Positions 52,107 to 61,057 of a stretch of 64,000 nt of DNA are shown one piece after another. Location of the stretch: NCBI GenBank assembly GCA_030529845.1, contig JAUMWB010000001.1, forward strand, positions 620,001-684,000, given 5' to 3'. Within the stretch, counting starts at the first letter, position 1. Each line of letters begins with the position of its first letter. The translations under genes and the position numbers were made by a program. The notes under the pieces are model-generated. The model saw only the letters and a list, made by a program, of their open reading frames with translations. It was not told the DNA's origin and did not search any database. Origin of the DNA: Rothia sp. (in: high G+C Gram-positive bacteria) (GTDB lineage Bacteria; Actinomycetota; Actinomycetes; Actinomycetales; Micrococcaceae).

Positions 52107-52883
52107 ATGTTGATTTTGTTTCCGCCGTCTGAGGGTAAGACTCCTGCCACATCTGGTGCCGGGGTTGAGTTGGGTGAGCTGGTCGCTCCGGAATTGACGG
52201 GGGCTCGTGAGGCTGTGGTGGATGAGCTGGTGCGGGTCAGTGGCTTACCCGATGCTGGGCAGCTTTTGAAGGTGGGTCCGTCGCTGTTGGCTGAGGTTGA
52301 GAGGAATACCCGCTTGTGGTTGGAGCCTGCGGCTCCTGCTTCTGAGGTGTATTCGGGCGTCCTGTTTGAGGCTTTTGGGTACAGTTCTTTGGGGGCGGAC
52401 GCGCGGGCGCGGGCTGATAGGGCTGTGGTGGTGATTTCTGCGGCGTGGGGTGCGGTGGCTCTGTGGGATAGGATTCCGGCTTACCGTCTGTCGATGGGCA
52501 CGAAGCTGGGTGAGATCGGTGATTTGGCTAAGTTTTGGAAGGGCGAGCTCAAGCACCCCTTGGATGAGTTAGCCGGGGATCAGCTGGTAGTGGATGGCCG
52601 CTCTGCTGCCTATGCGAAGGCGTGGACGCCCGCCCCGCGGCGTCACCTGCTGGTGAGGGTGGAGAAGGTAGCGGCGGACGGTAGCCGCAAGGTGGTCTCG
52701 CATATGGCCAAGCACTACCGGGGCCTGTTGGGCCGCTACCTGGTGCAGGAAAATCTGACCGAGATTGAGGACGCCGGTGAGCTGGCTGAGGCTCTTTCCC
52801 CCGGCTTTGAGGTGGAGCTGCTCTCCCCCACCGAGAAGAAGCCTGGTACTCTGACTCTTCTGGTGAGGGAGGATCAGCCCTAG
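52107..52883 (+). CDS. yaaA: Peroxide stress protein YaaA (UPF0246)
   Basis: 258 residues. MLILFPPSEGKT at the ATG of 52107 is the family start; later FEAFGYSSLGADARARADR and VVVISAAWGAV and PAYRLSMGTKLG match the family. YaaA proteins bind DNA and limit free iron and oxidative damage in E. coli; that role is by homology. TACACT lies 10 bases before the ATG, suggesting a leaderless transcript. Confidence 0.9.
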   Translation: MLILFPPSEGKTPATSGAGVELGELVAPELTGAREAVVDELVRVSGLPDAGQLLKVGPSLLAEVERNTRLWLEPAAPASEVYSGVLFEAFGYSSLGADARARADRAVVVISAAWGAVALWDRIPAYRLSMGTKLGEIGDLAKFWKGELKHPLDELAGDQLVVDGRSAAYAKAWTPAPRRHLLVRVEKVAADGSRKVVSHMAKHYRGLLGRYLVQENLTEIEDAGELAEALSPGFEVELLSPTEKKPGTLTLLVREDQP

Positions 52884-53776
52884 CGGGTGGAGGCTGAGCC
52901 TTCAACCGGCCCGGTTGAAACGGTGAAATCCCAAGGGTCGGTGTTGAGGGTTGAGACGTAGGTGTCGATAGCAAAGCCCTGGCTTTCAAGCTTTTCGGTA
53001 AGTAGTCGGGCTGCTCCGTCCATCCAGAGCCATTCGCTGGCATAGTGGGAGCAGTCAATCAGAGCCGGGGTGCCCCCGCTGATCAGGGCCTGTTCCCTAG
53101 CTTCTGAGGCCGGGTGGTGGCGCAGGTCAGCGGTGATATAAACGTCTGCCTCCGATGCACGAGCTTCACCAAAGAGGGAGTCACCGGCGCCGGTGCAGAG
53201 GGCAATTTTTTGGACCTTTTGGTCAGCTCGACCAGCGATGCGTAGCCCGCCAGCTGTAGCGGGCAAAAATTCTGCAATTTTTTCGGCCAGTTCCTTGAGG
53301 CTGACGGGGGCAGGTAGGTTTCCCACACGCCCGATGCCGACGCAGGCGTCCTTACCCTCAATCTGGGTGGACTCTTCATCTGCCAGAATCTCGGTATCGC
53401 TGATACCCAGCTTATTCATAAAGGCCTCGTTGGTGCCGTGCGGGGCTGAGTCCACGTTGGTATGGGCCCCCAGCAAGCCGCACCTTCCCTCAATGAGGGT
53501 GTGAACGATCTCGCCCTTGTAGTCGGTGTCGGGCAGGAAAGAGGCACCGCGCATGAGCAGGGGGTGGTGGGTGATGAGTAGCCCTGCGCCTTTTTCTACA
53601 GCTTCGCGGGCAGTTGCCACGGTGGCGTCCACGGCAAACCCAAGGGTGGTCACAGGAGCATCAGCCCGTCCAACTACCAGACCGGCTGCATCCCATTTCT
53701 CGGCAATTGCGGGTGGGAAAATCTCGTGGAAGGCACGGGTTACATCGCTTAGGGTGGGTGTTTTCAGTTCAGTCAT
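52880..53776 (-). CDS. Nif3-like dinuclear metal centre protein (DUF34)
   Basis: 298 residues with the metal-binding motifs LITHHPLLMRG near 66, HTNVDSAPHG near 100 and a C-terminal HYASEWLWMDGAARLL. Often misnamed GTP cyclohydrolase I type 2; the true function is unsettled. It overlaps the convergent yaaA by four bases. Confidence 0.9.
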   Translation of the reverse strand: MTELKTPTLSDVTRAFHEIFPPAIAEKWDAAGLVVGRADAPVTTLGFAVDATVATAREAVEKGAGLLITHHPLLMRGASFLPDTDYKGEIVHTLIEGRCGLLGAHTNVDSAPHGTNEAFMNKLGISDTEILADEESTQIEGKDACVGIGRVGNLPAPVSLKELAEKIAEFLPATAGGLRIAGRADQKVQKIALCTGAGDSLFGEARASEADVYITADLRHHPASEAREQALISGGTPALIDCSHYASEWLWMDGAARLLTEKLESQGFAIDTYVSTLNTDPWDFTVSTGPVEGSASTR

Positions 53777-53841
53777 GCCCCTATTGTGTCATGCGCTCTT
53801 GCACTGGGAATAAGAGTTACTCCTGTCGGGTTACTGGAAGT

Positions 53842-54366
53842 ATGCAAAGTTTTGTCGTTGGCGGCGGGTGCTTCTGGTGCATCGACGCCGTATACCGTCA
53901 GTTTGAAGGAATAACCGCTAGCATCTGTGGCTACACCGGTGGGCACGTCGATAACCCCACCTACCGGGAGGTCTGTTCAGGTAGCACCGGCCACGTTGAG
54001 GTGGTCAAGGTCGAGTTCGATGAGACCGTCATTCCGGCCGAAACCGTGCTCGATATCTTCTTCACTTCGCACGATCCCACCAGCTGGGATCGGCAGGGAG
54101 CGGACGCCGGCCCCCAGTACCGCTCGGCCCTCTACTACGAGAACGAGGAGCAGAAGAATCTCTTTGAAGCAGCCATTGGCAGGGCACAGAAGCTGTGGGA
54201 TCAGCCCATCGTCACGGTGGTAGAGCCCCTGGGCACTTTCTACGAGGCTGAGGCGTACCATCAGAACTACTACGCCCTGAACCCCTACCAGGGCTACTGT
54301 ATGGCCGTCATCAATCCCAAGCTGGCTAAGACAAGGCAACATTACGCCAGGTTTCTTAGAAGTTAA
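53842..54366 (+). CDS. msrA: Peptide methionine sulfoxide reductase A
   Basis: 174 residues from ATG 53842. [12 protein letters not shown] near residue 7 holds the catalytic Cys; [29 protein letters not shown] follows the family. Repairs oxidised methionine. TTACT lies 6 bases ahead of the start region, so it may be leaderless; the longer frame has no support. Confidence 0.95.
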   Translation: MQSFVVGGGCFWCIDAVYRQFEGITASICGYTGGHVDNPTYREVCSGSTGHVEVVKVEFDETVIPAETVLDIFFTSHDPTSWDRQGADAGPQYRSALYYENEEQKNLFEAAIGRAQKLWDQPIVTVVEPLGTFYEAEAYHQNYYALNPYQGYCMAVINPKLAKTRQHYARFLRS

Positions 54367-54433
54367 TCCCTCCCCCTTTGTTACGTACACTAGAGGGCGA
54401 ACCATCAAACTCCTCCACCTGAAAGGTGCACTC

Positions 54434-55369
54434 ATGTCAAAGATCTACAACAACATCACCGAGGTTGTCGGCCGCACCCCTATCGTCCGTCTCAACCGCC
54501 TGGACGCAGACCTGCCCGGCAACGTCGCAGTCAAGCTGGAATTCTACAACCCCGCGAACTCCGTTAAGGACCGTATCGGCGTAGCTATCATCGATGCCGC
54601 TGAGAAGTCAGGTGCCCTCAAGCCCGGTGGCACCATCGTTGAGGGCACCTCTGGCAACACCGGTATCGCCCTGGCCATGGTGGGTGCAGCCCGCGGCTAC
54701 AAGGTTATCCTGACCATGCCCGAAACCATGAGCAATGAGCGTCGCGTCATGCTGCGCGCCTACGGAGCAGAGATCGTACTAACCCCCGGTTCTGAGGGTA
54801 TGCGCGGCGCTGTAGAGAAGGCCAAGGAAATCGTAGCTTCCACCGAAAACGCTATTTTGGCTTCCCAGTTCTCCAATGAGGCTAACCCCGAGATTCACTA
54901 CAAGACCACCGGCCCCGAGGTCTGGGAGGCAACCGAGGGCAAGATTGATATCTTCGTTGCCGGTGTTGGCACTGGTGGCACCGTCTCAGGCACCGGTAAG
55001 TTCCTCAAAGAGAAGAACCCTGACATCAAGGTCGTTGCTGTTGAGCCCAAGGACTCACCCCTGCTGACCGAGGGCAAGGCTGGCCCCCACAAGATCCAGG
55101 GCCTGGGCGCTAACTTCGTACCCGATACCCTCAACCGCGACATCTACGACGCCGTTACCGACGTTGCTATCGACGACGCCGTTGCTACCGCCCGCAAGCT
55201 GGGCACCGAAGAGGGTATCTTGGGCGGTATCTCCTCCGGTGCAGCCGTCTGGGCAGCCCTGGAAGAGGCTAAGAAGAGCGAGAATGCAGGCAAGCTGATT
55301 GTCGCCGTTGTCCCTGACTTCGGTGAGCGCTACATCTCCACCCTGCTCTACGAAGACATCCGCGGCTAA
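54434..55369 (+). CDS. cysK: Cysteine synthase A (O-acetylserine sulfhydrylase)
   Basis: Makes cysteine from O-acetylserine and sulfide. 311 residues; PLP Lys in [11 protein letters not shown] near residue 43, phosphate loop GTSGNTGIA, and the second loop [13 protein letters not shown]. Ends with a typical [15 protein letters not shown]. Uses the sulfide produced by the cysHDN-sir operon. Followed by a terminator (55393-55431), then cysE. Confidence 0.96.
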   Translation: MSKIYNNITEVVGRTPIVRLNRLDADLPGNVAVKLEFYNPANSVKDRIGVAIIDAAEKSGALKPGGTIVEGTSGNTGIALAMVGAARGYKVILTMPETMSNERRVMLRAYGAEIVLTPGSEGMRGAVEKAKEIVASTENAILASQFSNEANPEIHYKTTGPEVWEATEGKIDIFVAGVGTGGTVSGTGKFLKEKNPDIKVVAVEPKDSPLLTEGKAGPHKIQGLGANFVPDTLNRDIYDAVTDVAIDDAVATARKLGTEEGILGGISSGAAVWAALEEAKKSENAGKLIVAVVPDFGERYISTLLYEDIRG

Positions 55370-55392
55370 AGATTTAGCTCCAAGATAGAATC

Positions 55393-55431
55393 GGGCACCC
55401 CGCTGCTTGCTAGCGGGGTGCCCACCTTTTT
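55393..55431 (+). terminator. Terminator of cysK
   Basis: GGGCACCCCGCT pairs with AGCGGGGTGCCC, followed by ACCTTTTT. Confidence 0.9.
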
Positions 55432-55575
55432 GCGGGGCAGGAGCCCCGGTGCGGACGCCCACCCCGGCTTTCCAGATTTTATGTGGGTGAGTTGGAATTT
55501 TGTTCTGGTGGTGACTGTTATAGAGTTCAGCAAGAGCGTTGTTAGCGCTCCCCTGCCGAGATGTTGAGGAGAAGC

Positions 55576-56160
55576 ATGAGTTTCCGAGCGCGCCTGCGTG
55601 AAGACTTAGACACCGTCAAAGCCCACGACCCCGCAGCCCGCGGTGATCTGGAAATCATGATCAACTATTCGGGCATGCACGCTATCTGGGCGCACCGTCT
55701 GGCCCATAAGCTCTGGCAGAAGGAATCTACCCGCACCCTTGCGCGAACCCTCAGCCAGTTTGCCCGTTTTATGACGGGCGTTGAGATTCACCCGGGTGCG
55801 ACCATTGGTCGCCGTTTCTTCATTGACCACGGCATGGGCGTTGTAATTGGTGAGACCACCGAAATCGGTGAGGACGTCATGCTCTACCACGGGGTTACCC
55901 TGGGTGGGCGTTCCCTTGAAAAGGGCAAGCGCCACCCCACCATTGGTGACCGGGTAACGATCGGTGCAGGAGCAAAGGTGCTGGGGCCGGTACGCATCGG
56001 CGCAGACTCGGCAATCGGAGGCAACTCCGTGGTGGTGCACGACCACCCCGAGGACTCCATCATTACCGGCATCCCTGCCCGCTCGCGTCCGCGCACCCCC
56101 GACAACAAAAAACCCCTGGTCGACGCCGTCGAATACGTGGACCCGACCATGTGGATTTGA
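55576..56160 (+). CDS. cysE: Serine O-acetyltransferase
   Basis: Makes O-acetylserine for CysK. 194 residues from ATG 55576 behind TGAGGAGAAGC. The short N-terminal helical domain is followed by hexapeptide repeats ([32 protein letters not shown]) and the catalytic His in DHGMG. This is the short form of the family. It acts just after cysK in the same direction. Confidence 0.95.
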   Translation: MSFRARLREDLDTVKAHDPAARGDLEIMINYSGMHAIWAHRLAHKLWQKESTRTLARTLSQFARFMTGVEIHPGATIGRRFFIDHGMGVVIGETTEIGEDVMLYHGVTLGGRSLEKGKRHPTIGDRVTIGAGAKVLGPVRIGADSAIGGNSVVVHDHPEDSIITGIPARSRPRTPDNKKPLVDAVEYVDPTMWI

Positions 56161-56198
56161 AAAGGCCCCAGCCTGTGTGAGAGGCTGGGACTTTTTTA
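56161..56198. terminator. Terminator after cysE
   Basis: AAGGCCCCAGCCT pairs with AGGCTGGGACTT, followed by TTTTT. Confidence 0.85.
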
Positions 56199-57053
56199 TT
56201 CTCCCCATTTTTTGGTAATTAATTGCCGAGAAACAGAATTATCATGGCGATACTTCTGATATTTCTTATTCCAAGGGGTACGAGCATGGAGGGCAAATAT
56301 CTCAGGGTCTTGAACAAATACAAGCTTTCCACTTGCACGGGAGAAGAAATCACGGTGTTCGTTGAGTCTAAGCTCATCGTCCCAGCCTCCAATAGAACGG
56401 ATTGACTCAGTACGTGCTAGAAAATCATTAGACGTCATTAACCGGAAGGGAAGGCCATGAACTAGCTGCCCGGGCTCGTGTATCGGGTCAGCAGATTTAG
56501 CGTATAGGGTATCAGCCTTTGAAGCATAAATATGTGTGCGGAAGGTAGGCACCTCAATCAAGGTGCAGGCCACAGCATCCACATCAGGATGAGCTTCTAA
56601 ATACTCATAGGCCTTCTGCCAATTACTTGCACGTGTGTGGACGGTATCGTCGTCAGTAAATAGAACGTATTTAGTCTTGACCTGGTCTAGAGCCGCGTTA
56701 CGCCCCCGCGAAATACCCACGTTGAAGGGCAGCTTCACGACCTGAACAGCCGGGTCTGTTGTTGACCAATGTTTTTCGGAGTCATCTGCTACCACTACAC
56801 GCCCAGCAAACGTTGTTTGACGAATACCAGAAAGACAGCGATTCATAGTTTTAGGCCGCAAAAAGGTCTTTACCGCAAAGGTCACGTTCTCATTGAAATC
56901 TGCGCTGATGGGGGTTTCTTTACGGAACGCAAAACGAGCGGTTAGGCTGTAATACTTTACGATAGCTCCTACGACCAGACCATACCCAAAGGTGGTGAAT
57001 AGGTTCCCCTGATCGCTAATTAGCACTTTCTTAATCTTTGAACCAAACGACAT
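56196..57053 (-). CDS. Glycosyltransferase family 2-like protein, low GC
   Basis: 285 residues from ATG 57053 (MSFGSKIKK), with GAGAAACTTA before it. The GT-A fold shows FAVKTFLRPKTMNRCLSGIR near 57 for nucleotide sugar, VVVADDSE, GISRGRNAALD, and a DxD-like motif in FTDDDTVH. No membrane segment. The gene has a visibly lower GC content and more A/T-ending codons than its neighbours, a sign of transfer. The sugar and acceptor are unknown; a surface glycan is a reasonable guess. Confidence 0.85.
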   Translation of the reverse strand: MSFGSKIKKVLISDQGNLFTTFGYGLVVGAIVKYYSLTARFAFRKETPISADFNENVTFAVKTFLRPKTMNRCLSGIRQTTFAGRVVVADDSEKHWSTTDPAVQVVKLPFNVGISRGRNAALDQVKTKYVLFTDDDTVHTRASNWQKAYEYLEAHPDVDAVACTLIEVPTFRTHIYASKADTLYAKSADPIHEPGQLVHGLPFRLMTSNDFLARTESIRSIGGWDDELRLNEHRDFFSRASGKLVFVQDPEIFALHARTPWNKKYQKYRHDNSVSRQLITKKWGE

Positions 57054-57079
57054 TAAGTTTCTCAATTCTCTTAGACAAA

Positions 57080-57126
57080 ATATGCTCTGCACCCTGAACA
57101 GTGAAGTATCAGGGCACAGAGCATAT
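57080..57126 (-). terminator. Terminator of gnd
   Basis: 57080-57097 pairs with 57109-57126 (ATATGCTCTG/CAGAGCATAT and CCCTGA/TCAGGG); on the minus strand TTTTG follows. Confidence 0.85.
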
Positions 57127-57146
57127 CGGTTGTAGGCTCTTGTCGC

Positions 57147-58625
57147 CTAGTGGGTGTGGGAGTCCTCAGCGTTGATTTCACTGCGGTCGCCGCTCCACTC
57201 GGTGTGCCACATACCCTCGGAGTCGATTCGACCGTAGGTGTGGGCACCGAAGAAGTCACGCTGGCCCTGAATCAGAGCAGCGGGCAGGCGCTTGCGGCGC
57301 AGACCGTCGTAGTAGCTCAGGGATGAGGCGAAGACGGGGACGGGCACGCCCTCAGCGGTTGCCTTAGCAACCACACGACGCCAGGAGGGAACAAGTTCTT
57401 CCATGAGCTTCTTGAAACCGGGAGCCAGCAGCATGTTGGCGGGGGTTTCGTTCTTGTAGGCCTCCATGATTTCGCCCAGCAGCTCTGCACGGATGATGCA
57501 GCCAGCACGCCACAAACCTGCGATAACGTCAAGCTTGAGATCCCAACCGTATTCGTCACCGGCCTTAGCCAGCATGTCCAGGCCCTGGGCGTAGGAAACC
57601 AGCTTGGAGGCGAAGAGAGCCTTGCGGACGTCCTCAATGAACTCTTCGTCGCCATTGGCAACTGCGGTAGTTGCAATCAGACCTGCGGGCAGTTCTTCCT
57701 GGGCCTGCTTGCGGGCATCAGGGTTACCTGAAGAGAGGGCACGAGCGAAAACAGATTCTGCGATACCGGAGACTGGTGCCCCCAGATCCAGGGCTGCCTG
57801 GACGGTCCAGCGGCCGGTGCCCTTCTGACCTGCTTCATCGACAATCACATCGACCAGGGGCTTGCCGGTCTTAGCGTCAACCTGGGCCAGAACCTCAGCA
57901 GTGATTTCGATGAGGTAGGAGTTGAGGTCGGTGGTGTTCCACTGCTTGAAGATTTCAGCCTGGGCTGCGGGCTCAAGCCCAGCAACGGTGCGCAGCAGAT
58001 CGTAGGCTTCGCCGATGACCTGCATGTCTGCGTACTCGATACCGTTGTGGACCATCTTAACGAAGTGGCCGGCGCCGTCGGTTGAGATCCAGGCGCAGCA
58101 GGGATCGCCGTTGGGCGCTTTGGCTGAGATCTTTTCGAGCAGGGGGCCGAGGGACTCGTAGGACTTAGCAGAACCGCCGGGCATGATGGAGGGGCCATTG
58201 AGGGCGCCTTCTTCACCGCCGGAGACGCCGATACCGACGAAGTGCAGGCCCTTTTCGGCCAGAGCACGCTCGCGGCGGATGGTGTCGGGGAAGTGGGAGT
58301 TACCGCCATCGATGATGACATCGCCTTCATCGAGCAGGGGTTCGAGCTGCTCAATGACAGCATCAACGGGGCCACCCGCCTTAACCATGATGAGGATGCG
58401 GCGGGGAGCTTCGAGAGAGTCAACCAGTTCCTGCAGGGTTTCGGTGCGGATGAAGTCGCCTTCATCGCCGTGGGCTTGGAGCAGGGCGTCGGTTTTTTCG
58501 ACAGAGCGGTTATGCAGGGCTACGGTGTAGCCGTTACGGGCCAGGTTGCGGGCCAGGTTTGCACCCATGACGGCCAGGCCGGTTACACCAATTTGTGCCT
58601 TACGAGCAGTATTGTTTTCAGTCAT
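57147..58625 (-). CDS. gnd: 6-phosphogluconate dehydrogenase, decarboxylating
   Basis: Pentose-phosphate enzyme making ribulose-5-phosphate, CO2 and NADPH. 492 residues; Rossmann start IGVTGLAVMGANLARNLARNGY, the signature IDGGNSHF, GIGVSGGEEGALNGPSIMPGG, KMVHNGIEYADMQ and the C-terminal RDFFGAHTYGR. Length is typical of the long homodimeric form (GndA). Ends with a strong terminator. Confidence 0.97.
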   Translation of the reverse strand: MTENNTARKAQIGVTGLAVMGANLARNLARNGYTVALHNRSVEKTDALLQAHGDEGDFIRTETLQELVDSLEAPRRILIMVKAGGPVDAVIEQLEPLLDEGDVIIDGGNSHFPDTIRRERALAEKGLHFVGIGVSGGEEGALNGPSIMPGGSAKSYESLGPLLEKISAKAPNGDPCCAWISTDGAGHFVKMVHNGIEYADMQVIGEAYDLLRTVAGLEPAAQAEIFKQWNTTDLNSYLIEITAEVLAQVDAKTGKPLVDVIVDEAGQKGTGRWTVQAALDLGAPVSGIAESVFARALSSGNPDARKQAQEELPAGLIATTAVANGDEEFIEDVRKALFASKLVSYAQGLDMLAKAGDEYGWDLKLDVIAGLWRAGCIIRAELLGEIMEAYKNETPANMLLAPGFKKLMEELVPSWRRVVAKATAEGVPVPVFASSLSYYDGLRRKRLPAALIQGQRDFFGAHTYGRIDSEGMWHTEWSGDRSEINAEDSHTH

Positions 58626-58730
58626 GTCTTTAAGACTACGCTGGTCTGCTCTGTTTATGCTTCAGCACCGGGTGAGATGAAGCAAACTCTCATATTCTGG
58701 GAGGCTGAAAGCAGCCGATGATGGTCTTTG

Positions 58731-58916
58731 CTATGAATCGTAGGTATCGGTGAAGAGTACCCACAGGGCTGCAACCCCGATGATCAGAGCTACACAGGCA
58801 AAGATTGACCAGAGGGTCACCATGGCCCCCTGGGTGATAAAAAATATGGATATGAGCAGCCAGGTTACCGACAAGAATACGGCGGTAAAGTTGCGAGGTT
58901 TAAAGTTACGGTTCAT
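58731..58916 (-). CDS. Small two-helix membrane protein
   Basis: About 61 residues from ATG 58916 (MNRNFKPRNF), with AAGGAG 8-11 bases upstream; a TTG just before it is an alternative. Two hydrophobic segments, residues about 12-32 and 35-53, predict a small membrane protein. Function unknown. It ends DTYDS. Confidence 0.65.
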   Translation of the reverse strand: MNRNFKPRNFTAVFLSVTWLLISIFFITQGAMVTLWSIFACVALIIGVAALWVLFTDTYDS

Positions 58917-59009
58917 CAAGAGCGCTGCTCCTTCTCGGTATTGACGCATCGCGACCATTAGTTCAGCGGTTACTCCTCACAGACTACTTCATGGTTTGGG
59001 GTTGAACAG

Positions 59010-59047
59010 AAAAAGGGAAGAGCTCGGCGTGGAGCTCTCCCCTTTTT
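59010..59047. terminator. Two-way terminator after the Tat-exported protein gene
   Basis: AAAAAGGGAAGAGCTC pairs with GAGCTCTCCCCTTTTT with one mismatch, giving U-runs both ways. Confidence 0.9.
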
Positions 59048-59070
59048 AGTGTGGGTTATAAAAATTGCCC

Positions 59071-59730
59071 TTAAGAAGTTTTGGTAGACGGTGCAACGGT
59101 AGACGAGGTCGTGCTGGCTGCGCCGTTAACTGAATAGGTCGCGATGTAACCGGTGTAGAGGCCTGCTATCTCGCTGGGAATCATCGCGTTACCACCGTCT
59201 GTGAATTGGCCAGTGATATTGGTTGAGATTGCAGTACCGTCGATCGGAGTTGAATCATTCCCAGCAATTGAAACACTGCTCAAATCGGCCACGGTGCGTG
59301 TTGTGCTGTAGATCAGATAGTTGTCTGATGAAAGCGTGGTGCCGTCGGCTAGAGTTACGGTAGATCCGCTATAGGTACTGAAGGAGCTCCACTGTGCTGC
59401 TGATACCTGGTAGTTATGCTCAAGAGTGGTGATCTCGTAGAGACTATTTTTGGGAATCAGCACTAGATAAGTCAGCGAAGTTATGCTGACGCTGGCAGTG
59501 CTTCCGTCAGTAGTGTAAAGATCGAAACCGCCCTGGCCATCACGGTTAGTAGTACCGGTAAAAGGCGCGGGATCTGAACTGTTTGCGGGCTGGAATTCAA
59601 AAACTTCGGTGAGACCTGAAGCAGTAACAGCTGCAGGCGATGCAGCGTAAGCAGGGATTGCTGCGGTAGCGAGGACGGCAGGTGCTGCCCAGGCGGTACC
59701 CTGAAGAAGACCGCGGCGTGAGGTAGTCAT
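59071..59730 (-). CDS. Tat-exported secreted protein of unknown function
   Basis: 219 residues. MTTSRRGLLQGTAWAAPAVL has a twin-arginine motif and a hydrophobic core, with a likely cleavage at AYAA near residue 30. The mature part is rich in Ser, Thr, Gly and Ala with no Cys and looks beta-rich. Role unknown; I recognise no domain. Confidence 0.8.
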   Translation of the reverse strand: MTTSRRGLLQGTAWAAPAVLATAAIPAYAASPAAVTASGLTEVFEFQPANSSDPAPFTGTTNRDGQGGFDLYTTDGSTASVSITSLTYLVLIPKNSLYEITTLEHNYQVSAAQWSSFSTYSGSTVTLADGTTLSSDNYLIYSTTRTVADLSSVSIAGNDSTPIDGTAISTNITGQFTDGGNAMIPSEIAGLYTGYIATYSVNGAASTTSSTVAPSTKTS

Positions 59731-59880
59731 GATAGGTTTCCCCTCTAAAATTTATGCGTGTGCGAGTAAATCTGAAATAACTAGTTTACCCAGTGATTCC
59801 TCCATACGAGTGAATTCACAGCACCTAAGACGCCTACAACCTCTTCCACCTTATTAATCCGCGACAATGGTAAGGGAAAC

Positions 59881-59910
59881 AAAAAGCCCCACACCGAAGT
59901 GTGGGGCTTA
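59881..59910 (-). terminator. Terminator of tRNA-Val
   Basis: AAGCCCCACAC pairs with GTGTGGGGCTT; on the minus strand TTTTTG follows. Confidence 0.88.
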
Positions 59911-59914
59911 TCTG

Positions 59915-59987
59915 TGGGTCCTACCGGGATTGAACCGATGACATCCACGGTGTAAACGTGGCGCTCTACCAGCTGAGCTAAAGACCC
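59915..59987 (-). tRNA. tRNA-Val (anticodon TAC)
   Basis: On the minus strand GGGTCTT pairs with AGGACCC, the anticodon loop TTTACAC reads TAC, and the T-arm is CGGTTCAATCCCG. CCA is not encoded. Confidence 0.94.
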
Positions 59988-60090
59988 TTATTGTCTCTTC
60001 CGCGTTATCTCTCGCGGCGACATGTAATACTTTACGCAGATCCAAACGGTCTTGCAAATCGAAACCGCTCCTCAAGGCGCAAAAAGGCCG

Positions 60091-60128
60091 ATTTTCTGAC
60101 TATTTTACACAGACAAATATCAGAAAAT
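60091..60128. other. AT-rich inverted repeat
   Basis: ATTTTCTG (60091-60098) pairs with CAGAAAAT (60121-60128), with ATTT/AAAT inside, in an unusually AT-rich stretch upstream of tRNA-Val. It may hold the tRNA promoter or an operator. Confidence 0.4.
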
Positions 60129-60212
60129 ACCGGCTTGACAAGCACTTATATTTTTTCAAAAAATTTCTAATTTTTTTCTGAACCACCGCTTCCCATGGCT
60201 AAAACCCATGAA

Positions 60213-60246
60213 AAAGGGCCCCCTGTCTACCCTGACAGAAGGCCCT
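60213..60246 (-). terminator. Terminator of the DUF3052 gene
   Basis: AGGGCC plus CTGTC pair with GACAG plus GGCCCT around TACCCT; on the minus strand TTTTTC follows. Confidence 0.8.
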
Positions 60247-60251
60247 CACAC

Positions 60252-60668
60252 TTATTTCCCCTGTTTCATGACCAGGCGAAAAGCAGCCCAATCCTGAGCT
60301 AGCGACTCAGATGTGGTCACATGCAGCCCCGCCAGCGGGGCAGCTTCTTGAATCTCCACCGGAGGAATATGACCATCCCGACCAGATTTGGGGGTCAGTA
60401 GCCATACCACCCCACCCTCGTCAAGAGTAGCTAGCACATCCATTAGACCATCGACCAGGTCGCCATCCTCAGCACGCCACCACAGCAAGATGCCATCGAC
60501 AACTTCTTGGTCATCCTCATCAAGAAGCTCTGTTTCCAGAAAATCCTCCAGAGCATCGCGCAGGTCGAAGTCGACATCCTCATCGTAGCCAAACTCCTGC
60601 ATGAGGCTGCCAGCAGGCAGGCCCAGCTTCTGGCCAACAGTTTCTTTTGTAGCACCGGTGGCGCTCAC
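60252..60668 (-). CDS. DUF3052 family protein
   Basis: 138 residues from GTG 60668 with TTGGAGGACGTAC before it; the longer frame starts at TTG before that site and is less likely. Acidic protein with ETVGQKLGLPAGSLMQEFGYDEDVDFDLRD, matching the actinobacterial DUF3052 family that commonly sits next to aceE, as here. Function unknown. Divergent from aceE. Confidence 0.85.
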   Translation of the reverse strand: MSATGATKETVGQKLGLPAGSLMQEFGYDEDVDFDLRDALEDFLETELLDEDDQEVVDGILLWWRAEDGDLVDGLMDVLATLDEGGVVWLLTPKSGRDGHIPPVEIQEAAPLAGLHVTTSESLAQDWAAFRLVMKQGK

Positions 60669-60695
60669 GTACGTCCTCCAAGATTCAAATGACAA

Positions 60696-61057
60696 TGGCG
60701 GGCTAGCAATTCAACAAAGCCCCGCACACCCACCTTCATCACTTCCGCATCGAAAGTAAACGAGACCGGGCATGCCTTTAGTTCCTACTGAACACGCTTC
60801 ATGCCCCCAAATCAACAGAACACGACCAAAATAGGCCAGCTAATTTCACCCTCAGAAAAAGCAGAGGCAAGTGACGGCTATTTCACACCCCCAAACCCCT
60901 GAAACCACAACCTTAAAACCGGCAATTTGTGACAACATAGAAGAGAAGTTGTCTTAGCGCCTGCCCACCGGCCGCGCAAGGCATACACCCAAAGCTCACC
61001 GGGCACATAGGCTGCCGCTGGTGAACATATACCCCTACAACAAAGAGAGGTTGACTA
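60696..61057. other. DUF3052/aceE divergent control region
   Basis: No gene seen. GACAAC (60931-60936) and GTTGTC (60948-60953) form an inverted repeat about 110 bases before aceE, next to TTGTGA. AAAGAGAGG lies before the aceE GTG. Confidence 0.45.

Noticed and set aside
51360-52113. Several frames of about 100-150 codons on both strands
   Set aside because: They overlap def and the RNase P RNA; the conserved RNA motifs explain the sequence better.
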